This document shows positions 1-9,426 of a DNA stretch of 64,000 bases, one piece after another. Numbering within the stretch: the first letter of the stretch is position 1; each line of letters opens with the position of its first letter. The stretch is from the NCBI RefSeq assembly GCF_002575655.3, contig NC_053037.3, positions 445,501,793 through 445,565,792 of the forward strand, read 5' to 3'. Position numbers and translations under genes: made by a program. This stretch comes from Aegilops tauschii subsp. strangulata. Taxonomy: Eukaryota; Streptophyta; Magnoliopsida; Poales; Poaceae. Below the pieces are notes generated by a model, which saw only the letters and a list, made by a program, of their open reading frames with translations, did no database searches and was not told where the DNA came from.

Positions 1-974
1 TCCCACAACCCGTCATGTGCAATCTGAGAGACTGGGGCGGGTCATGCTCCATCTCCCGAGCGAACGGGGCGGGAAGACGAAGACGGCGATGCGGAGGCCG
101 GCGCAGCCTGATGAAAAACTCACGGGGCTGGTCTCCAACATGGCCTTCCATTGGAAAGGGCATCATTGGCGGGAGCGAAGCCGGCGCGCTGTCCCGTCCT
201 CCTCTTCCCCGAGCACTACGACTTCTGCCCCGGCCTCGCCCACGACCTCGCCCCCTCCCCCTTCCCCTCGCGTCCGGTTCCACCACCGCGGGCTCAGGAG
301 GAGGAGGGACGCGCTGTCGGGCGGCGACCCTCGCCGTCACCGTCGAGGGACCAGGATTCCCCTTCTCCATGACGAGTGAAAGGAAGAAGCAGAAGCGAGA
401 GGAGATAGATGACGGAAGAGTGCGGGACACCATTCCCCCCTTTCCCCCTCTTTATAAGGAGGCGGGGACGGGGCTCGGCCGCCCTGCTCGGCCAATCCAG
501 CCACCAAAGGCACGGGGAATCAGGACCAACCCGCTGCCCCAACCAGCGATGGCCCGGTTTCCCGCCTCCAACGCTTGCCACCCCAGGTGCATGGAGGACG
601 TGTGGCGGATGTGGAGAACCGAGGGGACAGCCGAAGCGACCTCTCCCCACCCCGTGATCGTGGGGAGTGGACGCCTTGAAGACCGCGCCCGGCCCCGTTC
701 AGTAAATGAGCCGCGCCTCCACGCCTCCCTCATTTTACGGGGAAGGCGCGAGCCGCCTCTTTACTGCGATGTGACGCATGCGTGTGGAGATCGCCCCACG
801 CATGCCGCCCACATCACGCACACCCCTCCAAGCCGCGCCGCGCGCGCGGGTCGTGGGAAGCGCAACACGCGAAAAGTTTTACCGCGGTAAAAACCGCCCG
901 GCCTGCCCGCGCACCGTTTTGGGCTTGGCCCAACAACGTGTTGCGCTTATGTGTGTCCCAGGCCCGGGGGCTCC
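1..974 (+). mobile_element. 3' internal end of gypsy element E1
   Basis: This stretch lies directly upstream of a plus-strand LTR and ends in a purine-rich tract (about 960-974, ending GGGGGCTCC) that fits a polypurine tract, so I read it as the last part of the internal region of E1. The DNA is GC-rich and open in several frames, but no frame shows gag, protease, reverse transcriptase or integrase motifs. It probably represents the long non-coding 3' region typical of large grass gypsy elements. The rest of E1, including its 5' LTR, must lie left of the window. Confidence 0.6.
776..805. repeat. 12-bp-arm hairpin
   Basis: GCATGCGTGTGG and CCCCACGCATGC are inverted copies (11 of 12 positions pair) separated by about 6 bases. 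It lies in the non-coding tail of E1, about 170 bp before its 3' LTR. Function unknown. Confidence 0.5.
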
Positions 975-1159
975 TATCGGTGTAGAAAAAGAGGGGTGCG
1001 TTTTTGTACCCCTATACCTGTGCACGGGCAGTCGGAGCGGCGCCTACGGTCACGCCAAGCAGAACAGGGGAGGTGAGCCAAGGTAAGACCAAAGCCCAAG
1101 ATAATAAGAGCAACGCCAAGGCCAAGACCACAAAGGGCAGAGGGACGAAGCAGGTTCCC

Positions 1160-1475
1160 CTGGCAAGACCCTTGCCGGGGCAGCCTCAGCAGCCCCGGCA
1201 AGATCCTTGCCGGGACAGCTCGCCCCGCACCAACAGAGCGGGCCACCCTTGAGCCCACGGTCTCCAACATCACGTTGGGCCAGGGCTCGGGAGGCACCTC
1301 CGTGGTGGCATGCAGATCTTTGTGAAGACATATTCAAGATCAGATGAGGATTAGAAGACGACGATCCTCGGCAAGATCCTTGCCGAGGAAGGCCACCAGA
1401 CCCCCGGCAAGGCCCTTGCCGGGGACGACAGCGCGCCACGGCAAGACCCTTGCCGGGCCACCCGGCAAGGCCCTC
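1160..1475. repeat. Cluster of CCGGCAAG...CTTGCCGG palindromes in the E1 LTR
   Basis: At least five near-perfect 20-23 bp palindromes of the form CCCCGGCAAG-N3-CTTGCCGGGG occur near 1160, 1193, 1368, 1403 and 1438, with a half-unit near 1462. They lie in U3, upstream of the TATA box at 1889. The opposite-strand LTR of E2 carries an equivalent cluster, so this is a family feature. Confidence 0.85.
1298..1330 (+). other. Polyubiquitin-junction-like fragment 1 (E1 LTR)
   Basis: In one frame this 33-bp piece reads LRGGMQIFVKT. That is exactly the junction of two ubiquitin units: the C-terminal LRGG of one followed by the N-terminal MQIFVKT of the next. Flanking sequence is not ubiquitin-like and the frame closes soon after. 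It is a short captured or convergent fragment inside an LTR, not a ubiquitin gene. Confidence 0.75.
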
Positions 1476-1610
1476 ACCAAGGACGCCAGCAGGGCCAGCG
1501 CCAGGCCCACGCCAACCAAGCTTCCACCGCCGTTCACATGAAGCTGCCAGCCCAACCAGCTGGGCGGGCACCTGTGAGGCAACATGCAGCTCCCAGGCCA
1601 ACTCATCGAG

Positions 1611-1643
1611 CGCCTGCGTGGTGGCATGCAGATCTTCGTGAAG
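1611..1643 (+). other. Polyubiquitin-junction-like fragment 2 (E1 LTR)
   Basis: This second copy reads RLRGGMQIFVK and lies about 315 bp after the first in the same LTR. Upstream sequence gives a short open frame from 1584, but only the junction residues resemble ubiquitin. Confidence 0.75.
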
Positions 1644-1888
1644 GATCCGCCACTGCGCCACCTCAGCTGCCTGCCTGCCTACATGGCACCACACGCCTCA
1701 CTGGCCAGGGCGCGTGTCAAAGCAAGGAGGAGCGGTGACGGACGGGACGGGCCTCGCCCCGTCCCCAATAAAGCAAGGGGCACCTAAGCTATGCATTAAA
1801 TGCGTCTTGTCCTGTAATACGAGCGATAAGCTTAGGGCACTGTACGCCTTTCCACCTGCTGTGTGCCACTGTGGCAGCCCCTTCCGAC

Positions 1889-1897
1889 TATAAAAGG
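1889..1897 (+). promoter_or_regulatory. LTR TATA box of E1
   Basis: CTATAAAAG followed by GGAGGC lies about 915 bp into the LTR. Transcription would start near 1920. The E2 LTR has the same site on the minus strand near 16665. The palindromes and ubiquitin-like fragments all lie upstream, in U3. Confidence 0.65.
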
Positions 1898-2146
1898 AGG
1901 CTCATGGCATATTGGAGAAGGATTCGGCTCTTTCGGACCACGCACTGACCACAGCTAGTTCGAGAGCTCAAGAACTCTCTAAAATACACCCACCAAAGCA
2001 GGACTAGGGTTTTACGCATCCTCGCGGCCCGAACCTGGGTAAACGATCCTTGTGCTGTCTACTAGCCCTGCTCTTCTCGCAACCCCGCGCCCCGGCAACC
2101 GTAGTAGGGATTCTTGTGATCCCATAGGTGTCATTCCATACCGACA

Positions 2147-3154
2147 GGTAAAAGCCGGGCAACCCACCTCGTAAGGTAGGCCACCGGAGCCGCCCGGAGC
2201 TGGGTGGTCCATAGCGGGCCTTGCTCGCCTATCTGACTGGTGGCGTGCTTCGTGCCGCCGCTCGATGGTTGGTCGAGCGTCTTCATGGGATCGCTCCCGA
2301 AGAACTTGGCGTTGATCGCGGTGGGTCCGTGGGTCAGACGACGCTATGGAGATGTTATCACAAGCGTCATCCCGACGGACCGGCACCTGCGGTAACTAGC
2401 GAGGAGGAGGCGAATGCACCATGGGCGCAACACCTCCGGTCCTTCCACCACTAGCATGCGGTGGCTCGACGGAGCATTGGCCGGAGGGCCCCGCGGGTCG
2501 CGACTCGTCCTTGTTGGCGATGCCAACGAGGCTCCGGATGGTGGGTTTCCACTCGTCAAGCTTTTCCGCAGCAGGAGGGAAGTCGAAGAGCAACTGGGTG
2601 CGTGCTAAGGCCTCCGCTGGCGTAGGTGGCGGCGAAAGCTGCGTGGATCGTGACGCGCTTCGATTTCTAACCACGTTAGAAGGAGCTCTATCACGACCTT
2701 GCGGCTGCGCGTTGTTTTCGCCAGCGCCTCAGCGCGCATACTGGTCTTCTTTGTCCCGTGAATGATGCACATGACTCTTCCCGCGGCGGCGCCCGGGGTC
2801 ACTAGCGTGGTGACGCTGCTCGTCGCGCACAGCCTGGGAAGAGCGCGTCATGGGCGCCGGCGCAGGCGTCTTGGAAGTCGCCGTGCTGCCCGTAGGGGGC
2901 ACGACGACGCCTTTGGAGGGCCCCGCACCGCCTGCGGGGGCCCCGGCCCCGTCTTTGGACTTGGTGGCGTGCCGTCCATCGCCGCGTGCGCGAGCGGTGC
3001 CGTTCGCCAAGCTTTGGCTGCTAGAGTCATGTGCGTGTCCATGGGCCGCGCCTCGGCTTCCATCCGCAAGCACCCCGTCGCCCGCCCGCACCGGTACGGG
3101 CCGTTCGGCTCCGAACGAACCGATCACCGTGATTGTCTTCTTCTTGGGAGCCAT
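2147..3154 (-). pseudogene. N-terminal gag fragment of E2
   Basis: On the minus strand an ATG at 3154 opens a lysine-rich start (MAPKKKTIT) and a low-complexity, alanine/glycine-rich region of about 140 residues, closing at 2729. A second frame (2674-2396) and a third (2386 downward) continue gag-like sequence, so frameshifts are likely. It stops at 2147 where the E1 LTR begins. No zinc knuckle, protease or polymerase is present. Calling it gag rests on its place just after the LTR and primer-binding site. Low-complexity starts of this kind are usual in grass gypsy gag, but I cannot match a domain. Confidence 0.55.
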
Positions 3155-3212
3155 GGCGATGAAGAACCGCTAAACTAACTGCTAGACCGGATTTTCACAA
3201 CTGCGCGCGCTG

Positions 3213-3230
3213 CCCCTACCTGGCGCGCCA
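3213..3230 (-). other. Primer-binding site of E2
   Basis: The minus strand reads TGGCGCGCCAGGTAGGGG four bases after the LTR end at 3235. This is a familiar primer-binding sequence of grass gypsy elements and fixes the orientation of E2. Confidence 0.75.
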
Positions 3231-3254
3231 AAGATGTCGGTGGGAAACGACACC

Positions 3255-3259
3255 TATGG
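3255..3259. repeat. Target-site duplicate of E3 (TATGG), left copy
   Basis: TATGG lies immediately before the E3 left end and again at 16433-16437 immediately after the right end. Removing E3 and one copy restores a continuous E2 LTR, consistent with the E1 LTR, which reads the same through this point (opposite strand, about 2122-2146). Confidence 0.9.
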
Positions 3260-3779
3260 TGTCGTGGAATTGTCACGGCAGATGTCCTCGTGCAAGGACT
3301 TAGTCATGGAGCCATCGCAACTAGGAAGCTTAAAGGGGTTAAACGGGACAAAGGACACGAGGATTATACTGGTTCGGCCCCTTATGGTGAAGGTAAAAGC
3401 CTACTCCAGTTGAGGTGGAATTACTTAGGGTTTCGATGACCAGGGAGCTTAACCGCTATGCCTGGCTATCGATCTGATGTTGCTTGTCCTGAACCGCCGC
3501 CGGGTCATCCCTTTATATAGAGAGGTTAACGCCCAGCGGCTCTTAGAGTTCCGGCCGGCTTATAAACAGCGTCCAGCTCGGACTCTTAACTATTGTTGCC
3601 TTACACTACAAGTCACGCTTTAGCGGCGGTTTATCACTACGGGCCTTAAGTCGCCTCTGGGCCTTAAGCCCATTACTGAACCGCCATCTTCGAGCTTGAT
3701 TCTGGGCTTCATGCGATGATCGTCTCAACATAACTCGGGCCCTCCTGGGCGGGTGACACCAGTAGTTATATCCCCAACA
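3260..3779 (-). repeat. 3' LTR of E3 (520 bp)
   Basis: Read on the plus strand it runs from TGTCGTGGAATT to ATCCCCAACA. A minus-strand TATA-like sequence, CTATATAAAGGG, lies near 3510-3521. The bases just outside (minus strand CTGGGGCCTAA before TGTTGGGG) fit a polypurine tract, so this is the 3' LTR. It has 17 extra bp near 3650 relative to the other LTR. Confidence 0.9.
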
Positions 3780-4034
3780 TTAGGCCCCAGATTGATTTGA
3801 ACCGGTTCATGTCAATCCTCAATACCTTAAGGAAAAAATCTTCTGGCTTCTGTTTGCGCAAAGGTTATAACCCGCCGTGACGTCATCTTCTGGACTCTTG
3901 GTAACCCGCCGTGACATCATCCGCCATTAATGCACGTTTTGCCCAACGTATCTCAACGGATCCTTATCTTAATAACTATCCCGAAAATCGAGGCGTCTCT
4001 GCAGCTGGATAATCATGTCTTCAGCCTCCTCGTT
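3780..4034. other. Non-coding spacer between 3' LTR of E3 and antisense gene promoter
   Basis: I see no coding signal. The stretch has two near-repeats of CCCGCCGTGACGTCATC/CCCGCCGTGACATCATC (about 3870 and 3906). They contain TGACGTCA-like cores, the consensus for bZIP factors. E7 keeps the same pair around 43531 and 43566. They lie 130-190 bp upstream of the antisense TATA box and could be its upstream elements; that role is inference. Confidence 0.45.
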
Positions 4035-4069
4035 TCTCGCGCCCACTTATCAGCCGTCCCTTATAAATA
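4035..4069 (+). promoter_or_regulatory. Antisense promoter of E3 (conserved TATA box)
   Basis: TTATAAATAGG begins at 4061, on the strand opposite to gag-pol. The block TCTCGCGCCCACTTAT about 25 bp upstream is identical in E7 (about 43694-43709, TATA at 43720), although surrounding bases have diverged. It is followed by a C/T-rich leader and a 5'UTR intron, as expected for a genuine plant promoter. Confidence 0.7.
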
Positions 4070-4826
4070 GGCACGACCGGGTCCTGTCTCATTCTTCCTT
4101 TTGCATCGTCTTCCTCCTCTCGACGCTTCAGAGCCCGAGCTCCGCCGCCGCCGCCGCGCATCCCGTCTGCACCAACTAAGGCCGCTGCATCAACCTGTCT
4201 TGACCAGAGAACCGCGGCGCACCTCCGCTGCTCATCAGCACCAGTAAGTCCTCGCCGTCCCGTATACCAGATCCGCATTAGGGTTCGCGAGTTCTTCTGT
4301 GTTCTTCGTGGTTCCTCGCGATTCCTTCGCAGTTCTTCCACAACGGCCTCCTTTGATCCAAGAGTAGTGCATAACTTCGGCGGTAGTCATTTCACACCCA
4401 TTTTCAATACTACCAGATCCCTTTTGCTTACAAAAAGACCTCATTTAGAGCTCATGAACTTCTCTGTACCAGTTTTTAGGTCTAGAAATTTTTCTTTTCT
4501 GGACGATTGTTTGATCCAAAATAATCCCTGCAATCTGTGAAACTTGTTTGTGCAACACTTAGGCAAAAACTGCATCTGTTAGCCATGGCGGCTCATATCG
4601 CCGGCTTAAAAGAGGCCATGCTTTGTGAAATTTCGGGATCATTCATAAGAAAGTTAAATAACTTAATTGCTCATGATATCCACGGCGGCTTAAATAACCT
4701 GACACAATTAGCCATATATCATTAGGCCCCTTCATAAGCCGCCATCTTGAATACTTAACTGAAACTTTCCTCCGGCTTAAATTTGAACAGGAAATTTTAT
4801 TTTGTCATAGGCTTCCATCTTTCACA
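4061..4826 (+). other. 5' leader with intron of the antisense gene (E3)
   Basis: Downstream of the TATA box is a C/T-rich leader. A GTAAGT donor at 4244 and an acceptor TTGTCATAG ending at 4810 define a 567-bp intron in the untranslated leader, 16 bp before the start codon. E7 keeps the same layout (donor GTGAGT at 43905, acceptor ending 44503, 599 bp). A leader intron close to the ATG is common in expressed plant genes and rarely expected in untranslated retrotransposon sequence. Confidence 0.65.
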
Positions 4827-7800
4827 ATGCCGCCTAAGGCTCCCAAAGCACCCATCACATGCAACTGGGTTAGATCCAACGTCACCGACAGCATCTTAGC
4901 TGATTTTGTAAAGACGGGTTATCTGCCAAGGAAAGAGATCATGTCTTATCGTGCTCCTGACCCGTCCGAAGAGAAACCTCAACCCAAGGACGGGGAAGTT
5001 GTCATCTTTACCGATCACATGAACCGGGGCTTTGCTCCACCCGGCTCAAAAGTTTTCAGAGACGTCCTGCACTTTTTTGACCTGCGACCTCAAGACATCG
5101 GACCCAATTCCGTGTCAAATATCTGCAATTTCCAAGTGTTCTGTGAGGTGTACCTTGGAGAAGAACCCACCTTGCTACTCTTTAGAGAGTTATTTTATTT
5201 GAACCGCCAGAATGAATGTGCCAACGGGCCCAGCTTAGAGCTCGGTGGAATCTCAATCCAACGACGGAGAGATTGTCTCTTCCCTTATGCTGAGCCGCCA
5301 AGCCACCCGAAAGATTGGAACCAGACATGGTTCTATTGCCAAGACACTTCTCCGGCTGATGAGAACCCTCTGCCCGGCTTCCGCGCCCTGCGTCTGGAGT
5401 CAAATCACCCCTTGCCACACAAATCATCTCAAGCTGAACGTCAACCACTTACTCCCACCATCATCAAAATCAAAGCTCTTCTGGGGAACGGCCTAAATGG
5501 CATTGATCTGGTCCGGGTCTGGATTGCCTGGCGGGTGATTCCTTTAAGCTGCCGCCCCGTCTTGATGTGTGATTACACGGGCCAGAAGGATGATCCTCTT
5601 CGGCACAGTCCAGATGACTTACCTGAAGACGTCATTGATGATACAACCAAGTCTCTTCTGAACGAGAGTCTGGCAGATTGCGGGAGAGTGGGCTTAAGCC
5701 CTTTCTGCAAGGCTAACCCGGCTCCAGCGGTAAACCATTGATCTGAATACTTCACCTTCCATTTTAACGATTTTGTCTTAATTCACTAACCTTTGTTGTA
5801 TTTTACAGGCTAATGACAAATTCTGGAAGGTCAAGTATGACCACGAAGCTGCCAAGAAAGCCAAAAAAGTTAAGAAGGCCGCCAGGAAAGCCGCTCCCCG
5901 TAAGAAGGGAAGCAAGCCTAGCACCTCGGATATGTTTCATCTGGACGACACCTCCGAGTCAGAGGTAGCTCTTGACTCTTTAGGCTCCTTTTTTAACCAT
6001 CTTATTCACACTGATTATCAGCAGGAGGATACCGGAGCGAGTAACCCGGTGATTGAAGAGGTAACTATAATTTCCTCCGACTCCGAGCCTTTGCCGAGAC
6101 AGAAAGTCCGAAGAGTAACCCGAAATGTAAGATTTTCACATCCTTTAGCTTATCAAGATCCTCAATTTCTTTTGAAGCGACAGATTCACGAAAGTCGGAG
6201 GCAGACCCGGACCAGCAAAGATGCAGACCTCTCCTCCGGCTTACCCGAAGCATCAAGGAAGCGCCGGACTGAGGTTATCTCCGACTTATATTCTGTGTAT
6301 CCTTTGGCGGGCGTCACTCGTCAACCACTCAATTCTTCTGACTCCAACTACCAGGGAACTTCGCCTTCCTCCGGCGACTCAATGCAGTCCAGCTTGCAGG
6401 CTTTCAAAACCGCTCCTGGGTAATGATGATTAGTTGATTTTGTGCTTATCTTAACCATGTTTTTGCACTAACCCTTTGGCTTGCAGTGTACAAGTGAAGC
6501 CCAGCATGAGGGCGAAGAAAAATAAGCTGGCCGAAGAACCGGTCCTTTCTGAGCCGGAACTCAGACCGGCTGCTCCTGACGCCTCTACTAATGAGCCGCC
6601 GGCTGTACCATCTCCTGATACCACCACTGATCCAACTGTTGAACAAGCTATGGAAGGTTCTGAAAACCCGGAGATCCCCAACCCGGCTCATCCAGATGAT
6701 CCGGACGTTGAGATCACCCGGACTGTCGAACTGGGACGACCTACCGTGCTAGCCAAGTGCTCTGCCAAGGAAGAACTTCTGGAGCGCCGCCGGGCCAGTC
6801 TGGACATCACTGATTATGCTCATCTGAGCATTGAAGATATTGTCTCTAGCTATGTGAATCAAGTGCACAACAGCCGGGATCTGGAGATTGACATGGTGAA
6901 ACAAATACAGCAAAAATCTGAGGTATAACTGTCTTTCTTACTCCATAGTTATACTTACCATGCCAGCCCCCAAGTCTATTACTTATGATAAAATATGTTG
7001 TAGACTTAATACCAGCTTAGTAATCACTCCAAGAAACCGGCTTACCTGGTAGCACTCAAGGTCCGGTTTAATCAGCATATCTGAACCGGTCCTTACCTTG
7101 TTTTTAATCAAGTAGTTGAACAGCAATATGCATTAGCCCCCAAGTGCCAAGTACCTTTGCTTGCAAAGTGCTTGGGACTTATTTGCATGAACCGCCACTG
7201 TAAATAGAGCTCTTCAGCATACATTAGCCCCGAAGTGCCAAGTGTCTTTGCCTGCAAAGTGCTTGGGACTTAATGTTGAAATTATAATCACCCTAACTGT
7301 GACCCGAAACTTATACAGGCCGCCGTCAAGAATTTTGAATCGAAGATCTCTGATTTAAAGAACCGCCTGAACACTCAAGAAAATGAAACCCAAAGGGCTA
7401 ACTCCAAGTTTGAATTCAGTGTATCTGCTCAAGAGAAACTGAAGAAGAAATTTGAAGTAGAGAGAAAAGCCTGGGCGGATGAAAAGATGGCTTTGCTCAG
7501 ACGGGCCGAACAAGCGGAGGCCACCCTTGCTGAAACAGCCGCCGAGCTATCCGGCTTAAAACGCCATGTTTCTCAGATGGTCTCCGCAATCTTTGGTAAG
7601 TTACTCTATAAGTGTTTAACTAGTTTACATCTTTTCCAAAGAGCATCTCAATTGTCATCAGCTTACCTATCTTTGCAATGCAGGCCCCAGGAGCTCCAAT
7701 CTTAATCAAAACGTGCTTACAAAATTGAAGGCGGTTTATACCTTGGTAGAGCAACTTTACACCGGGTCACAACGTGCCTTAGCCGTTGTGGCTCTGTCAA

Positions 7801-8327
7801 ATGAAGTTCCCACTCACCTGGCGGATGTACTCAGGCGGCTTGCCGTACTTCCTCAACGCTTCCAAGAGTTGAGACGGGCTTCTGCAAGAGCCGGAGCCAT
7901 AGCCGCTCTGAGCCGGGCCAAGGCGTTTCTACCGGAGCTAGACCCGGCCGACATCGCCCTTGGGTATCCCAGCTTGAAGGAAGACGGCACCCCCTTTGAC
8001 CAGAAGGACTTCGCCGCTTGTGTGAAGAGCGTACGCCCTGTGGCCACTTTGATTGGCAATGACACATATCTTACCAAATATCAACCAGGCTATGACGTGG
8101 AGAATCAGAGAATCCGAACACCACGCTATGAAGCAGTCAGCCTGATTCCTCCAACTCGTAAGCATACCTTCGCCCCTGAAGTTGACCCGGCCGGGTTAAT
8201 TGATGATGAGGCTCAATTTGAAGCCTTGAGTGGCATTGACTGGAAATCATCAACCTTCCAGGTCATGGAAACAGCCAGAGGAGCGGAGAGGGATGACCCG
8301 GAAACCTCAGGCCAACAACGCCTTTGA
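4827..8327 (+). CDS. Spliced antisense gene of the Fatima-like element E3, intact 936-residue frame
   Basis: Six exons with GT-AG borders are proposed: 4827-5729, 5809-5964, 6025-6419, 6487-6922, 7319-7595 and 7684-8327 (903+156+395+436+277+644 = 2811 nt). They join in frame without a stop. Exon 1 (about 301 residues, starting MPPKAP) resembles the plant family annotated as putative gypsy-type transposon/Transposase_28; that match is from memory. Exon 2 encodes a Lys/Ala-rich basic stretch that looks like a nuclear-localisation or nucleic-acid-binding segment. Exons 3-4 are polar and Pro-rich. Exons 5-6 are heptad-like, Glu/Lys/Ala-rich and probably coiled coil. Intron 2 is only 60 nt and in frame, so its retention would add 20 residues. 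The gene lies between integrase and 3' LTR, opposite to pol, like gene23 of maize Grande (recalled). Molecular function is unknown; it is not a DDE transposase by any motif I can see. Confidence 0.75.
7130..7275. repeat. Duplicated hairpin unit in intron 4 of the antisense gene
   Basis: Two units of about 45 bp (near 7133 and 7226) share AGTGCCAAGT...CTTTGC-TTGCAAAG-TGCTTGGG. CTTTG and CAAAG pair around a short loop and CCCAAG pairs with CTTGGG outside it. E7 has one unit at about 46795-46840. This explains most of the difference in intron length (396 versus 234 bp). Confidence 0.6.
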
Positions 8328-9426
8328 TCTCTCAGGCGGCTCATGGGTATATCTTAAAAGACGACGCCTCACCTTTTGGACTCGGGGAGTCATGTAATAG
8401 AGTAGGACAAACACTTAATTTTGTCGTGCCATCGCGCACGTGTGTAGCGCTCAACATTGTTTAAGCCGCCCTTTTATATTTTTCCGGGTTATGCTTGATC
8501 CTCTGTTTTCCTTATGTTTAAAGAGCTGTCTTTAATTGTCCTGCATAGAAAAACAAATCACAAGTCCCTTGGCGGCTTACCGCATGGAGAGTCATACACT
8601 TTACATATAACCCGGAATCATAACAAACCGGTTCTCCATTATATTCTTGAGACAACCATAACAGCATACCTGTGATCCTTCAAGTACACTTCCGGTTTAT
8701 GTATCCTAAATAATGAGTTGATCAATAACGTTGATTGCACATGATAAGCATTATATGTGCTGGTGAACCGGAGTTGGTCAAGGTTAAGCCGGTGGAATAA
8801 AAACCACCCTTGAACACTTTTGATATGATCAAAAGAACTTGTTTGCAACAAAGAGATTTAAAAAATTTGGAGGCTTCTGATTCGAATACGACCAGAGAAC
8901 CGTCCCAAAGGGGTTAAGCTAAGATTCGAATACGATCATATAGCCCCCAGTGGCTTTGGCGTTGCCGATCAAGAGGGTACCGACAGCTATGTTCTCTTTG
9001 GTTCGAATACGACCTATGTTTGAACAGGAAGCCCCCAAATGACCTTGAAAGTTGTTTAACGACACTGATTTGAATACGATCCACGTCGGTTCCCAAAGGT
9101 GGTTGAGCTATGATTCAAATATGATCAAGAAACTCCCCAGTGAGCTCGGCAATATGCCAATCAAGTGGGTATGGACAGCTATGTTCTCTTTGGTTCGAAT
9201 ACGACCTATGTTTGAACAGGAAGCCCCCAAGTGATCATATATTTAACGGCTAGATTCGAACACGATCATAAGCCGGATCAGCCTCCAAGTGATCATGTGA
9301 TATCATAATGAAAATAACAATGACACATTTACCTTTGGAGGGGAAAAAAGGACAGAGGTCCTGCTTTATTATTCATCATAATATATGCATGGCTATAGAA
9401 ATATGTACATTATGAGAGCCATTGGC
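8328..9426. other. Region between the antisense gene's 3' end and the pol stop, with tandem repeats
   Basis: There is no coding signal. Just after the antisense stop, TGTAATAGAGTAGG (about 8393) is conserved with E7 and may be a polyadenylation region. Two units with a 192-bp period follow, roughly 8880-9260; GACAGCTATGTTCTC recurs at 8982 and 9174. They contain repeated TTCGAATACGA motifs. E7 has the same pair with a 194-bp period (48514 and 48708). Short tandem repeats between pol and 3' LTR are a known habit of Tat-lineage elements. A conserved purine tract (AAAAAAGGACAGAGG, near 9342) follows. Confidence 0.65.

Larger units (their letters stand above)
975..2146 (+). repeat. 3' LTR of gypsy element E1 (1172 bp)
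   Basis: It begins TATCGGTGTA (canonical TG mutated to TA) and ends ATACCGACA. The family's terminal inverted repeat is TGTCGGTG/CACCGACA. It aligns along its length with the minus-strand LTR at 3235-3259 plus 16438-17593. A purine-rich tract precedes it and no primer-binding site follows it, so it is a 3' LTR. After its end the sequence changes abruptly to the gag of E2 on the other strand, so E1 most likely inserted there. The expected target duplicate is GGTAA at 2147-2151, with its partner beyond the left edge. I do not know the family name. Confidence 0.8.

Noticed and set aside
15..890. Long plus-strand open frame of 291 codons at the left edge
   Set aside because: GC-rich DNA open in several frames, low-complexity Arg/Pro/Gly residues, no known motif, and it lies in the non-coding tail of a gypsy element.
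1584..1787. Possible small ubiquitin-like gene
   Set aside because: Only about 11 residues match ubiquitin; the remainder does not, and the frame sits in LTR U3.
4827..5741. Cut-and-paste DNA transposon transposase encoded by exon 1
   Set aside because: The family is named for gypsy-type transposons, but no DDE pattern or terminal inverted repeats accompany it; it sits inside an LTR element in two copies.
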